Shown here piece after piece: positions 1 to 7,334 of a stretch of 9,687 nucleotides of DNA; within the stretch, counting starts at the first letter, position 1, and each line of letters begins with the position of its first letter. Both the position numbers and the translations under genes were made by a program. The stretch is from an uncultured Myxococcales bacterium (lineage in GTDB: Bacteria > Myxococcota > UBA727 > VGSZ01), in NCBI GenBank assembly GCA_903952805.1, contig CAJBHN010001099.1, positions 1 through 9,687 of the forward strand, read 5' to 3'. The notes under the pieces were generated by a model. The model ran no database searches. It saw nothing but the letters and a program-made list of their open reading frames with translations, and was not told the DNA's origin.

Positions 1-392
1 ACAATGTCTTGCATCAGGTGGCGGTTGCTGACCACGCCGCGGCAACAAACCAGCGGCGTGCGCTGAATGACATCGACGGCGGTAAAAGCCTCATCGACGA
101 GCACATGCTGGCGACGGGCGGCGACGATGAGGGCGTCCATGACGTAGCCCTCGATGGCGTCTTGCGACAGCAACCCCTGACCCAACACGGCGTCGACGAC
201 CTGCACGGCCTCACCGAGGCCTCGTCGTGACGCTGCGAGGCGCAGGGGATTGGACCCGATTCCTGTCAAAAACAGGTCATGGTGGAGGGCGTCAACGGTA
301 ACCGCGACCGTGCTGGTCCTGAAGTGCGCCCGACTGCCTTCGAGGCTGCAGTTCACTTCACCCGGTTCCGGCGCTGGCACGGGTTCGCTCAT
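1..392 (-). CDS. Partial unknown protein, N-terminal part only (runs off left edge)
   Basis: An open minus-strand frame begins with ATG at 392-390 and stays open for about 130 codons to the window edge, so only the N-terminus is visible. The protein starts MSEPVPAPEPGEVNCSLEGS. A short acidic/proline-rich lead gives way to a mixed soluble sequence, with a helical Ala/Val-rich stretch and a Cys-Cys pair near the visible end (TPLVCCRGVV). I see no signal peptide, membrane segment or motif I can name. The start is chosen because its ATG overlaps the TGA stop of the upstream FGE-like gene (ATGA), which is typical of translational coupling within one operon. The frame has the G/C third positions of a real gene, unlike the opposite-strand frames here. 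The function is unknown; the coupling suggests it works with, or is made in proportion to, the FGE-like protein. Confidence 0.72.
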   Translation of the reverse strand, partial: MSEPVPAPEPGEVNCSLEGSRAHFRTSTVAVTVDALHHDLFLTGIGSNPLRLAASRRGLGEAVQVVDAVLGQGLLSQDAIEGYVMDALIVAARRQHVLVDEAFTAVDVIQRTPLVCCRGVVSNRHLMQDI

Positions 393-916
393 CCATCGAC
401 CACGCAGCGAAAGCCGACGTCGTCGGCGGCTTCATCTTCCCATGATGTGTGGTGGAAACGACCCGTGGCCGCGGGCGCTTTGCGGTCCGGGCCGCCGCGG
501 ACCACATGGCCCGAGCGGTGGCGGGACGCGGTCCACTCCCATACCTGACCGGCGCTGGCGACGTCGAAGCCCATGGTGCGGATGATCACGGTCCACTCGG
601 CCTGCAGGGGCAGTCGCTTGTTGGCCCAGCGCGCATAGGCACGAGCGTCTTCCACCGACACGCCAGTGACCGGCGATTGGCGCAGCCCCTCGGGGACCTC
701 CGTCGCCGGCGACCACGACCGAGGCGGCGCGTGCCCGGTGGCGACGACGAATCGCTGATAGGCCTCGTGGGTCACGGGTGCTGCATCCATGCGCAGGCGT
801 GGGGCGACCCGGCACATCAAGCGTTGGTCTCCCGGCCACAGTTCCAGGGTGGGCGAGGTCGGCGGCAGCTCATCCGTCGGTTCGTCCCAACACCCGGCGT
901 CGCTCGGCGGAGTCAT
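389..916 (-). CDS. Compact SUMF1/FGE-like (EgtB/PvdO fold) domain protein
   Basis: The 175-residue protein carries the landmarks of the formylglycine-generating-enzyme domain in order: PVTHEAYQRF (47-56) with ATGH and a Trp at 68, PVTGVSVEDARAYARWANKRLP (82-103) followed by AEW (106-108), GQVWEWTAS (123-131), VRGG (139-142) and the closing GFRC (168-171). Family members are usually 230-300 residues. Here only about 14 residues separate AEW from GQVWEW, where the family normally has several tens including a YPWG-type segment. The Cys pair used by sulfatase-activating FGE is not seen in the C-terminal part, so formylglycine synthesis is unlikely. A structural, binding or degenerate role is an inference. 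The ATG at 916 is preferred over an in-frame TTG at 922; neither has a strong ribosome site. The stop overlaps the next gene by ATGA. Family assignment is good, function unknown. Confidence 0.75.
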   Translation of the reverse strand: MTPPSDAGCWDEPTDELPPTSPTLELWPGDQRLMCRVAPRLRMDAAPVTHEAYQRFVVATGHAPPRSWSPATEVPEGLRQSPVTGVSVEDARAYARWANKRLPLQAEWTVIIRTMGFDVASAGQVWEWTASRHRSGHVVRGGPDRKAPAATGRFHHTSWEDEAADDVGFRCVVDG

Positions 917-984
917 GACCAAGACCGTACCACCGCTTGGAGAAGACGGGTGGTGGTGGCCCCAAGGTCAGTCTGGCTGGGCCA

Positions 985-1000
985 TCGGGCCCTGGCCCGA
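985..1000. repeat. Inverted repeat, 7-base arms
   Basis: TCGGGCC and GGCCCGA form perfect 7-base arms around a 2-base centre (CT). The near-symmetric, almost loopless layout suits a dimeric DNA-binding protein better than an RNA hairpin. It lies about 70 bases upstream of the FGE-like start. Operator function is an inference. Confidence 0.5.
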
Positions 1001-1008
1001 GTCTCAGG

Positions 1009-1029
1009 GGCAGGCGATGACTGCCTGCC
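1009..1029. repeat. Inverted repeat, 7-base arms with 7-base centre
   Basis: GGCAGGC and GCCTGCC are perfect arms around GATGACT. The site lies 8 bases beyond the inverted repeat at 985-1000 and 18 bases before the T-tract array. Its left arm is one copy of the 8-mer GGCAGGCG that recurs in this gap. It could be an operator. As a plus-strand terminator it is poor, because the first T run begins too far from the stem and no gene precedes it. Confidence 0.5.
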
Positions 1030-1047
1030 GCCCACTTCTTTTCCTCG

Positions 1048-1085
1048 TTTTTTTCTTGTTTTTTTCTTGTTTTTTCTTGTTTTTT
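1048..1085. repeat. Phased T-tract array (predicted bent DNA)
   Basis: Four T runs of 7, 7, 6 and 6 bases start at 1048, 1059, 1070 and 1080, separated by CTTG or CCTTG. The starts are 11, 11 and 10 bases apart, close to one helical turn, so the bends of the A/T tracts should add up to a curved segment. The run stands out sharply in this GC-rich sequence. Curved DNA of this type often acts as an upstream promoter element or a site for nucleoid proteins. It could also simply be a slippage-prone tandem repeat of a 10-11-base unit. Confidence 0.8.
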
Positions 1086-1120
1086 CCTTGTTGGCGTCGA
1101 ATCCACCGGGACGGCCATCG

Positions 1121-1146
1121 GCAGGCGCTGCGTCGCCGTCGCCTGC
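1121..1146. repeat. Inverted repeat, 7-base arms with 12-base centre
   Basis: GCAGGCG at 1121-1127 is mirrored by CGCCTGC at 1140-1146. The arms repeat the GGCAGGCG theme of the site at 1009-1029, so the two may be sites for the same protein. Alternatively this is chance pairing in GC-rich DNA. Confidence 0.4.
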
Positions 1147-1236
1147 GGACGTGCCGGGTGTTCGGCGCGCCGGCCAGCCTTTTTTCGCCTCGGGACCTCC
1201 CCGGCAGGCGGGACCTTGCTACGGTGACGACAATTC

Positions 1237-1256
1237 GTGCGCAGCGCGATGCGCAC
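1237..1256. promoter_or_regulatory. Operator-like 7-6-7 inverted repeat before the kinase
   Basis: GTGCGCA (1237-1243) and TGCGCAC (1250-1256) are perfect 7-base arms around six bases, ending 27 bases before the kinase ATG. If TACGGT at 1220-1225 is a -10 element, transcription would start near 1232 and the repeat would lie just inside the transcript. It could then be a repressor operator or a hairpin in the untranslated leader. The sequence shows the symmetry; the role is inferred. Confidence 0.5.
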
Positions 1257-1283
1257 AGGCCTTCACAGTGGGATCCTTTGGAC

Positions 1284-4199
1284 ATGGACTTAGACCCGAC
1301 ATCGGCGGCCATCGACCGACCATTGCTGCTGTGGCGGGAGCGCGCGACGACGATGCTGCTGGCGGCAATGGGCCTGCTTGGCCTGCCGCTGGTGCTGGTC
1401 TTTCTCGGCCCGCTGCTGGAGGCCCGCTCCTACGGCACGCTGGTGTTTTCGGTCTTCCTCGTCGTCGCCGACCTGTTCTTCGCCTGGCGTCGCAGCCTCT
1501 CGTTGCCCTTCCGGTCGGCGTGGGCGGTCTTCAACATGGTGTCGGCGGGGGTGCCCGAGCTTTTTCTGGGTGGCGATCGCGCGGCGACGGCCGCGCTGTT
1601 TCTGGGCGCCGTGTTCCTCGGCGTACTGCTGCTCAGCTGGCGGGCCGTGACCGCCCTCGTTTTGACCTACACGATCCTCCTCGCTGCGACCGCCTGGGGC
1701 TATGCCCAGGGCTCTCTGCCTCTCGGGCAACTTGTCGTCATCGACTGGAACTCGCCGCAGGGCTGGCTGGGCATGTGGGCCGTGATCGTTTTTGTCGCGG
1801 TGCTGACCATCATCGCGGCTGAGATGATGTTCCGGCAGTTGCGGGTCACCCTGCAGGAGCAGCAGGCGGATGCGAGCGCTCGCGAGCGGACGCTGCAGGA
1901 ACTGGTGCAGGAGCGCGAAGCGACCATTGCCTTGCGCGAGCGCGTCGACAGCGCCGTACGCTCCGGCGCCGCCCTGGAACGCGCGCTGGCGGATACGTTG
2001 TCGGCCGTCAGGGCCGGCTTTTGGGAGACCGAATTCGCCACCGGTGCTGCGTCATGGTCGGATGGCATGTACCCGCTGTTCGGCTACCGACCCGGTGAGG
2101 TCGAGCCGAGCGAGGGGCTGTGGCGCGAGCGCACCCACCCCGACGACTACGCGCGGATGATGGCGGGTTCACTTGAGCCGACGTTTTCGAATGAGTACCG
2201 AGTCATTTGGCCCGACGGCCAGATCCGGGTGTTGCGCTCGCAGATGAGCACCATCTACGACGACGGCGGGACTCCGGTTCGCCTCCGTGGCATCGTCACC
2301 GATGTCACCGCTGAGCGGGAGACCGCCATTCAACTGCAGCGGCTCGCCGAGGTCGCCAGCCGCACCGGCAACGCGGTCATCTTCGCCAATCTGGAAGGCC
2401 GCATCGAATGGGTCAACGATGCCTTCACGCGCATGAGCGGCTGGCACCTCGACGAGGTCGTCGGCAAGACGCCGGGTGCGGTCCTGCGCGGACCGTTCAC
2501 CGATCCGGCGTCAAGCGCCATGATGCGGGCGGCGATCGCTGCCCGACAGCCGTTCGAGTGCGAGATCCTCAATCACCACCGTGACGGCAGCCAGTACTGG
2601 ATCCATATTGAAGCGCGAGTCCGCTTCGACGACCAGGGCAACGCCACGGGTTTCGTCGCCGTGGAGTCTGATGTCACCGAACGACGCCTGGCCACCAGCC
2701 GCGATGCGCTCGCGCAGCGCATCGCCTCGATTTTGCTGACCGCAGACACGATCCAGGCGGCGACCCAGGCCGTCATGCAGGAGCTCGTGCGCGAGCTCGA
2801 CATTCGGGTCGCCCAACTGTGGTTGGTGGAGCCCGGCAATCCCCAGCTGGTATGGTTGGCGGGAGCGGCGGCAGCGACGACCGGCGATGCCGGGCCCGCG
2901 TTTCTGGCATTCAGCGCCAAGACCCCATTCGCCCGCGGCCTTGAACGAGTTGTCGGTGTCGGCATGCCCGGTGTCGTCTGGGGCACCGGCCAGGCCTTCG
3001 TCGTCGACGACTTCACCGTCGTGGCGGTGGCTGGCCAGATGTCGCGTCGGGCTGCCGTCGCGACCGCCGCCGGGGTGGCGACCTTCTGTACCACCCCCAT
3101 CCATGGGCCCGACGGCGTGTTGGGCGTCCTCGAGATTGGCGGCACCCGCAACTATCCTGGCCATGAACTTCTCCCCTCGCTGTTGGAGCGCGTCGCCGAG
3201 CAGCTGGCCACTTTCATGCTTCATGATGTCAGCCGCCGCGCCTACGAGGCCGTGTTCGATCGCAGCCCCGACGGGCTGCTGCTCGTCGGCGCTGACGGCA
3301 GCGTGCTTGATGCCAATGTTCGAGCCCACGCCATGTTTGGCGAGCAGAAGGGGGCTCGAGTTGACGCGCTGATTGACGGCGGCTTGTCCCTCGTACACGA
3401 CGCCTTCGCCGTCCCGATCCCCACGGGCGAGAGCGCCGCCTCGTCGGCGCTCTTCAATCGCCCGGCGCATGGCGCGGCGGGAGCCTTTTCCGCCGAAGTC
3501 AGTGTGTCCGTCGCGCCGTCGTCGACCAAGCAGGTCGCCATCCTGTCGGTTCGCGACCTCACCGAGCGTCGCCGGATGGAAGAAGCGCTCAATCGCTCGC
3601 TGCGGGAGAAAGACACGCTCCTGCGCGAGGTCCACCATCGCGTGAAGAACAATCTGCAGATCGTCTCGAGCCTGCTGTCGATGCAGTCGGATTCGATGGA
3701 AGAAGGCTTGGCTCGCACCGCGCTGCTCGAGACGGTCTTTCGGGTCCGCTCAATGTCGTATGTGCATCAGCAGCTGTATGGCACCGATGGCCTCGATATC
3801 GTCGACCTCGGTGCCTACACCAAAACGCTGGCGACGTCGTTGCAGGGGTCGCTCGATGTCACGGCGCGGCTGACGTTTTCGCTGGCGAAGGTGGAGGTCT
3901 CCATCGACCGGGCCATGCCCTGTGGCCTGGTGTTGAACGAACTCCTGACCAACGCGCTGAAGCACGGGCGCTCAGCCGACGGCAGCTGCGACATCGACAT
4001 CGGCCTGAGTGTTGACGGCAGCGGCGGCTTCTCCTTGACGGTGAAGGACCGCGGTCCAGGCCTGCCCACGCACGCGCCGCATTCGAGCTCTCTCGGGATG
4101 CAACTCATCCGCACATTGACCCGTCAAATCCGCGGTCGCCTCGTCGTTGAAAGCGACGGCGGCGCCAAGGTGACCATCCACGAGCCATCGGCGACGTAA
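1284..4199 (+). CDS. Membrane sensor histidine kinase, 6TM-PAS-PAS-GAF-PAS-HisKA_2-HATPase
   Basis: This 971-residue sensor autophosphorylates on His and would pass phosphate to a response regulator. Six hydrophobic segments lie at about 23-45, 51-68, 79-95, 102-118, 121-140 and 162-182, then a coiled coil (about 184-236). PAS domains follow at about 237-345 and 351-470, a GAF domain at about 475-645 and a third PAS at about 652-760. The HisKA_2 box is LLREVHHRVKNNLQ, with phosphoacceptor H785 by family alignment. The ATPase has the N box ELLTNALKHG (N890), G1 D922-R-G-P-G926 and a G2 Gly at 938. The second PAS resembles LOV domains (LRGPFTDP, DGSQYW, DVTERR), but Pro397 replaces the flavin-binding Cys, so canonical light sensing is unlikely. 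The start is at the ATG before MDLDPTSAAI, because upstream codons are the T-tract region; the ribosome site is weak. No response regulator is adjacent. It ends 6 bases from sbcC. Confidence 0.93.
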   Translation: MDLDPTSAAIDRPLLLWRERATTMLLAAMGLLGLPLVLVFLGPLLEARSYGTLVFSVFLVVADLFFAWRRSLSLPFRSAWAVFNMVSAGVPELFLGGDRAATAALFLGAVFLGVLLLSWRAVTALVLTYTILLAATAWGYAQGSLPLGQLVVIDWNSPQGWLGMWAVIVFVAVLTIIAAEMMFRQLRVTLQEQQADASARERTLQELVQEREATIALRERVDSAVRSGAALERALADTLSAVRAGFWETEFATGAASWSDGMYPLFGYRPGEVEPSEGLWRERTHPDDYARMMAGSLEPTFSNEYRVIWPDGQIRVLRSQMSTIYDDGGTPVRLRGIVTDVTAERETAIQLQRLAEVASRTGNAVIFANLEGRIEWVNDAFTRMSGWHLDEVVGKTPGAVLRGPFTDPASSAMMRAAIAARQPFECEILNHHRDGSQYWIHIEARVRFDDQGNATGFVAVESDVTERRLATSRDALAQRIASILLTADTIQAATQAVMQELVRELDIRVAQLWLVEPGNPQLVWLAGAAAATTGDAGPAFLAFSAKTPFARGLERVVGVGMPGVVWGTGQAFVVDDFTVVAVAGQMSRRAAVATAAGVATFCTTPIHGPDGVLGVLEIGGTRNYPGHELLPSLLERVAEQLATFMLHDVSRRAYEAVFDRSPDGLLLVGADGSVLDANVRAHAMFGEQKGARVDALIDGGLSLVHDAFAVPIPTGESAASSALFNRPAHGAAGAFSAEVSVSVAPSSTKQVAILSVRDLTERRRMEEALNRSLREKDTLLREVHHRVKNNLQIVSSLLSMQSDSMEEGLARTALLETVFRVRSMSYVHQQLYGTDGLDIVDLGAYTKTLATSLQGSLDVTARLTFSLAKVEVSIDRAMPCGLVLNELLTNALKHGRSADGSCDIDIGLSVDGSGGFSLTVKDRGPGLPTHAPHSSSLGMQLIRTLTRQIRGRLVVESDGGAKVTIHEPSAT

Positions 4200-4205
4200 C
4201 AGGCG

Positions 4206-7200
4206 TCATGAGGCGTGGACTTCGACGCGTGAGGCGCCGCCCCCCATCGGGATCACCCGCACCTGGGCTCCGAGGCGCTCAATCAGCAACGGCACGTGGG
4301 AGACGACGCCGATTTGGCGTCCAGTCTGGCGAAGGGCGTCAAAGGCGGCCAAGGCCACGTCGAGCGTGTCTTGATCCAGGGCCGAGAAGCCCTCGTCGAC
4401 AAACAAGCTCTCCACCCGACCACGGGCGCCCTCATTGGCCGACAGGCTCGACAGCCCCAGCGCCAACGCCAGGCTCACCAGGAATCCCTCGCCGCCAGAC
4501 AGCGTCGCCGTTGAGCGGACGTCGTCGCCGGCTTCGGTGTCGATGACGACGAGGTCGAGGTCGTGCTTTTGTTGCAGTGATTGGGTGCGTCGGAGGCGAT
4601 AGCGTGGAGCCAGCACCCGCAGTTGTTGGTTGGCGTGGCCGATGAGGGCATCGAGGGTGAGCCCCTGCGCGAATTGCCGGAACTTGGCTCCGTCGGCCGC
4701 GCCGATGAGCTGCGACAGGGTCAGCCAGACCCGACCGCGCTCCCGCACCGAGGTCAACTCGAGCGCCAGGGCCGACTGTCGGTGGCGCTGGACGTCGTCA
4801 TGGGCCAGTTGGGCCCGGGCCATCGCCAGGGCGTCTTTGGCCTCGACAGCGCGGTGTCGGGCTTGGGCGAGGGCCTCCCGCATGACGTCGACATCAGCGT
4901 CGGCGTCGTCGTTGGCGGTGCCGCCCAGCCGCTCCAGCCGATCGGCGCGCTCGCGCAGCCGAGCCAGCGCGACGCTGGCAGCGTCGTTGGCCGCGGCGTG
5001 GGCGGTCTCGCCGCGACCGACGGCGGCGGCTCCATGGTCGACGGCGCGCTGCAGGTCGCCGTCTGTGACGTCGGCCAGGCCAGCCGCGCTCAGGGCGGCG
5101 ACGGCGGAGGCGACGGCGTCGTTGGCGAGGTCGGCGGCCCGTTGGCGTTCGGCTTCGATCGCGGCGGCGGTGGCGATGGCGGCGTCTTTGGCGACGACGG
5201 CGAGGTCGGCCTGCTGCATGGCCTCGCTGGCGGCCCTCAAGGTGCTGGCGGCCAGTTCGACGCGGTGGCGGGCCTGCTGCAGGGCGATGGCCTGGGCGCC
5301 GAGGGCGTCGGCCCGAAGCTGCAGGACAGCGGGCTTGAGGCTGTCGTCGCTGTCGTCGTCGTGGACCAGAGCAAGGGCGGTGGCGGCGTCGAGGGCGGCG
5401 TCGACCGCGCTGGCGCGGGCTTCCAGGTGGGCGACGTGCACGGCGTGGGTGGCGCGGGCGGCGTCGACGTCGTGGCGGGCGGCCTCGACGGCCTGGCGAG
5501 CGGCGGCGGCGCCGGCGACGTCGTCGTCGGCATCGTCGATTGCCAGCAGCAGCGCCAGCAGGCCCTCCATGGTCGGTGGCAGCGCCAGCGACGCCGGGGC
5601 CATCCGGAGACGCCGTCGCCGGGCTTCAGTGCCGCTCAGGCGTTCGCGGGCGGTGGCGCGCTCGGCCTGCAATCCCTGCAGGCGGTGCCGCTCATCACCG
5701 ATGGCCTGCACCACGGGGTCGACGCCGACGCTGCGGCCGGGAAACAAGGTGGGTGCGGGTGACCACGGGTGGGTCTCGCTCCCACACACCGGGCAGGGGA
5801 CGCCGTCGTGGAGCTCCGCCCGGGCTCGGGACAGGGTGGCATCGGCGGCCTGACGGGCCAGGGCTGTTTCCAGGCGTTGCACCATGGCGGTGGCGGCGGC
5901 GAGTTCGGCGTCGACGCGGGCGACGTGGCCGCCGTCGGCAGCGATCATGGCGTCCAGCACGGCGGCGGTGACGGCGTCGCGGTTGGCAACGTCGACGCCG
6001 GCGGGCAGCGATGCATCAACGGCAGCGTCAGCGGTGACGGCGCGGACATCGGCGGCGTCGGCCACGGCCTGGGCGGCGTCGACGGCGCGGGCGACGGCGT
6101 CGGTGATGGCGCGGGCCCCCTCCAGCTCGGTCAGCGCCGTCGCCAGCGTCATCAGCGCAGCCCGGGCGATGGCGGGGTCGACGGCGCTGCAGTCGGCCTC
6201 CAGGCGATGGACCTCGGCGGTGAGGCGCAGGCTCAGGCTGACGGCCGCGTCACGGTCGTCGCGGGCGCGCTGCTGCTGCTGTCGCGCGGCGTTCGTGTCG
6301 TCGTTGGCAGCCGCGGTGGCGACCCGGGCCAGTTCGAGAGCGCGCCGGAGGGGCACAGCAGCGTCGCTGGTGCGGCGCACCGCTTCGAGCAGGGGACGGG
6401 CGACGTCGAGGTCGTGGCGCGCTTGCTCGTTGATGCGCCTGGCTTCGGTGAGTTCGATAGCGGTGGCCTGTCGAAGCTGTTGGGCCATCGCGAGGACGGC
6501 GCGGGCTTGGGCGCACTCGCCTTGTACCTGGACCCGTTCCACGGCCGTGGTCAGGGAGGCGACGCTGCTGTCGGCGCTGGTGGCGGCGCTGCCGTGAGCA
6601 ACGACCTGGCGCTCCAGGGCCCGTCGTTCGTCATCGTCGAGCACGCCACACAGCACCATCTGGTGTTCAAGGCTGTGCAGGTCGGCTTCCAGGCCCCGGG
6701 CCCGCTCATGGGCCGCCATCCCGAGCCGCGAATAGATTTCGGTGCCGGTGACTCTCTCCAACAGGGCGGCGCGCTCGGCGGGCTTGGCCTGCAAGAAGCT
6801 CTGAAAGCCGCCCTGGGCCAGCAACACCGAGCGGCACAGCTCGTCAAACGACAGCCCCAGTCGCTCCTGCACGAGGCGGCGCACATCGGTGTTGCCATCG
6901 CCGAGCGCCACGTCGGCGTGGACGTCGCGCAGCGTCTGTTTGTCGGGCTGCAGTCGGCCCGGGCGGCCCTTGCTGGCCCTCCCTCGTCGGACTTCCCATC
7001 GGGCCCGGTACAGCCGACCGTCGACGCCGATGAAGTCGACCTCGGCCAGGGCGCTGTCGGCACCCCGCCGCACCAGCGTGCATGGATCATTGCTCTTGAG
7101 CTGGTCGATATCGTCATCGCCCCTGAGCAGCGGCGCACCGCCGACGCCCGACAGCCTTGGCGTGCGCCCAAACAATCCCAGGGTCATGGCGTCGAGGATC

Positions 7201-7334
7201 GTGCTCTTGCCCGCCCCGACGGGTCCGTGGATGGCGAAGAGCCCCAACGTCGACAGCGGCGGCTGTCCAAGTTCGACGGCGAAGGGCCCTTTGAGGCTGG
7301 CCAGATCGCGGCCGCGGATGGCGACAATCCGCAT
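4206..7334 (-). CDS. sbcC: Exonuclease subunit SbcC (Rad50-like SMC-type ATPase)
   Basis: SbcC is the ATPase of the SbcCD complex, which cuts DNA hairpins and trims blocked double-strand ends in the cytoplasm. The 1042-residue product is of normal family length. The N-terminal lobe starts MRIVAIRGRDLASLKGPF and has Walker A GPVGAGKS (37-44) and a Q-loop region LLAQGGFQSFLQAKP. Two long Ala/Asp/Arg-rich coiled-coil arms flank the zinc hook C514-P-V-C517, close to the middle of the protein. The C-terminal lobe has the ABC signature LSGGE (945-949), Walker B ending in D980-E981, the D-loop SALD (984-987) and the H-loop His 1013 in VVSHV. The ATG shares one base with the sbcD stop (TGATG), and GAGGTG just upstream is a good ribosome site, so translation is probably coupled. 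All catalytic features are intact. The repetitive GAC/GCC/GTC codons of the arms leave long open frames on the other strand that are not genes. Confidence 0.98.
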   Translation of the reverse strand: MRIVAIRGRDLASLKGPFAVELGQPPLSTLGLFAIHGPVGAGKSTILDAMTLGLFGRTPRLSGVGGAPLLRGDDDIDQLKSNDPCTLVRRGADSALAEVDFIGVDGRLYRARWEVRRGRASKGRPGRLQPDKQTLRDVHADVALGDGNTDVRRLVQERLGLSFDELCRSVLLAQGGFQSFLQAKPAERAALLERVTGTEIYSRLGMAAHERARGLEADLHSLEHQMVLCGVLDDDERRALERQVVAHGSAATSADSSVASLTTAVERVQVQGECAQARAVLAMAQQLRQATAIELTEARRINEQARHDLDVARPLLEAVRRTSDAAVPLRRALELARVATAAANDDTNAARQQQQRARDDRDAAVSLSLRLTAEVHRLEADCSAVDPAIARAALMTLATALTELEGARAITDAVARAVDAAQAVADAADVRAVTADAAVDASLPAGVDVANRDAVTAAVLDAMIAADGGHVARVDAELAAATAMVQRLETALARQAADATLSRARAELHDGVPCPVCGSETHPWSPAPTLFPGRSVGVDPVVQAIGDERHRLQGLQAERATARERLSGTEARRRRLRMAPASLALPPTMEGLLALLLAIDDADDDVAGAAAARQAVEAARHDVDAARATHAVHVAHLEARASAVDAALDAATALALVHDDDSDDSLKPAVLQLRADALGAQAIALQQARHRVELAASTLRAASEAMQQADLAVVAKDAAIATAAAIEAERQRAADLANDAVASAVAALSAAGLADVTDGDLQRAVDHGAAAVGRGETAHAAANDAASVALARLRERADRLERLGGTANDDADADVDVMREALAQARHRAVEAKDALAMARAQLAHDDVQRHRQSALALELTSVRERGRVWLTLSQLIGAADGAKFRQFAQGLTLDALIGHANQQLRVLAPRYRLRRTQSLQQKHDLDLVVIDTEAGDDVRSTATLSGGEGFLVSLALALGLSSLSANEGARGRVESLFVDEGFSALDQDTLDVALAAFDALRQTGRQIGVVSHVPLLIERLGAQVRVIPMGGGASRVEVHAS

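Larger units (their letters stand above)
917..1283. promoter_or_regulatory. Divergent intergenic region rich in inverted repeats
   Basis: This 367-base gap separates the minus-strand FGE-like operon from the plus-strand sensor kinase and must hold both promoters. No convincing gene lies in it; the long open frame continuing upstream of the kinase reads T-tracts as Phe/Leu runs and has no supported start. Visible structure includes inverted repeats at 985-1000, 1009-1029, 1121-1146 and 1237-1256, a palindrome CGGCGCGCCG at 1163-1172, four phased T-tracts at 1048-1085, and three copies of GGCAGGCG. A TACGGT hexamer occurs upstream of each gene (1220-1225 plus strand preceded by TGC; 929-924 minus strand) and could be a -10 element, but neither has a good -35. 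Promoter positions are therefore only suggestions. Confidence 0.6.

Noticed and set aside
389..520. FGE-like C-terminus as the variable region of a diversity-generating retroelement
   Set aside because: FGE-fold proteins can be such targets, but no reverse transcriptase or template repeat is visible, and the gene end is locked in an ATGA overlap with the next gene.
1009..1054. Hairpin plus T run as a plus-strand terminator
   Set aside because: The first long T run starts 18 bases after the stem, and no plus-strand gene lies upstream.
1153..1185. GCCGG/CCGGC pairing followed by six T bases as a terminator
   Set aside because: The stem is only five base pairs with a 12-base loop, the T run is offset, and no transcript would end there.
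789..1283. A 165-codon upstream extension of the sensor kinase
   Set aside because: It reads the phased T-tracts as Phe/Leu runs, overlaps the FGE-like gene on the other strand and has no ribosome site; the family-like membrane domain starts after the ATG at 1284.
2511..3638. A 375-codon minus-strand frame opposite the sensor kinase
   Set aside because: It is antisense to the PAS/GAF region of an intact kinase and encodes no recognisable motif.
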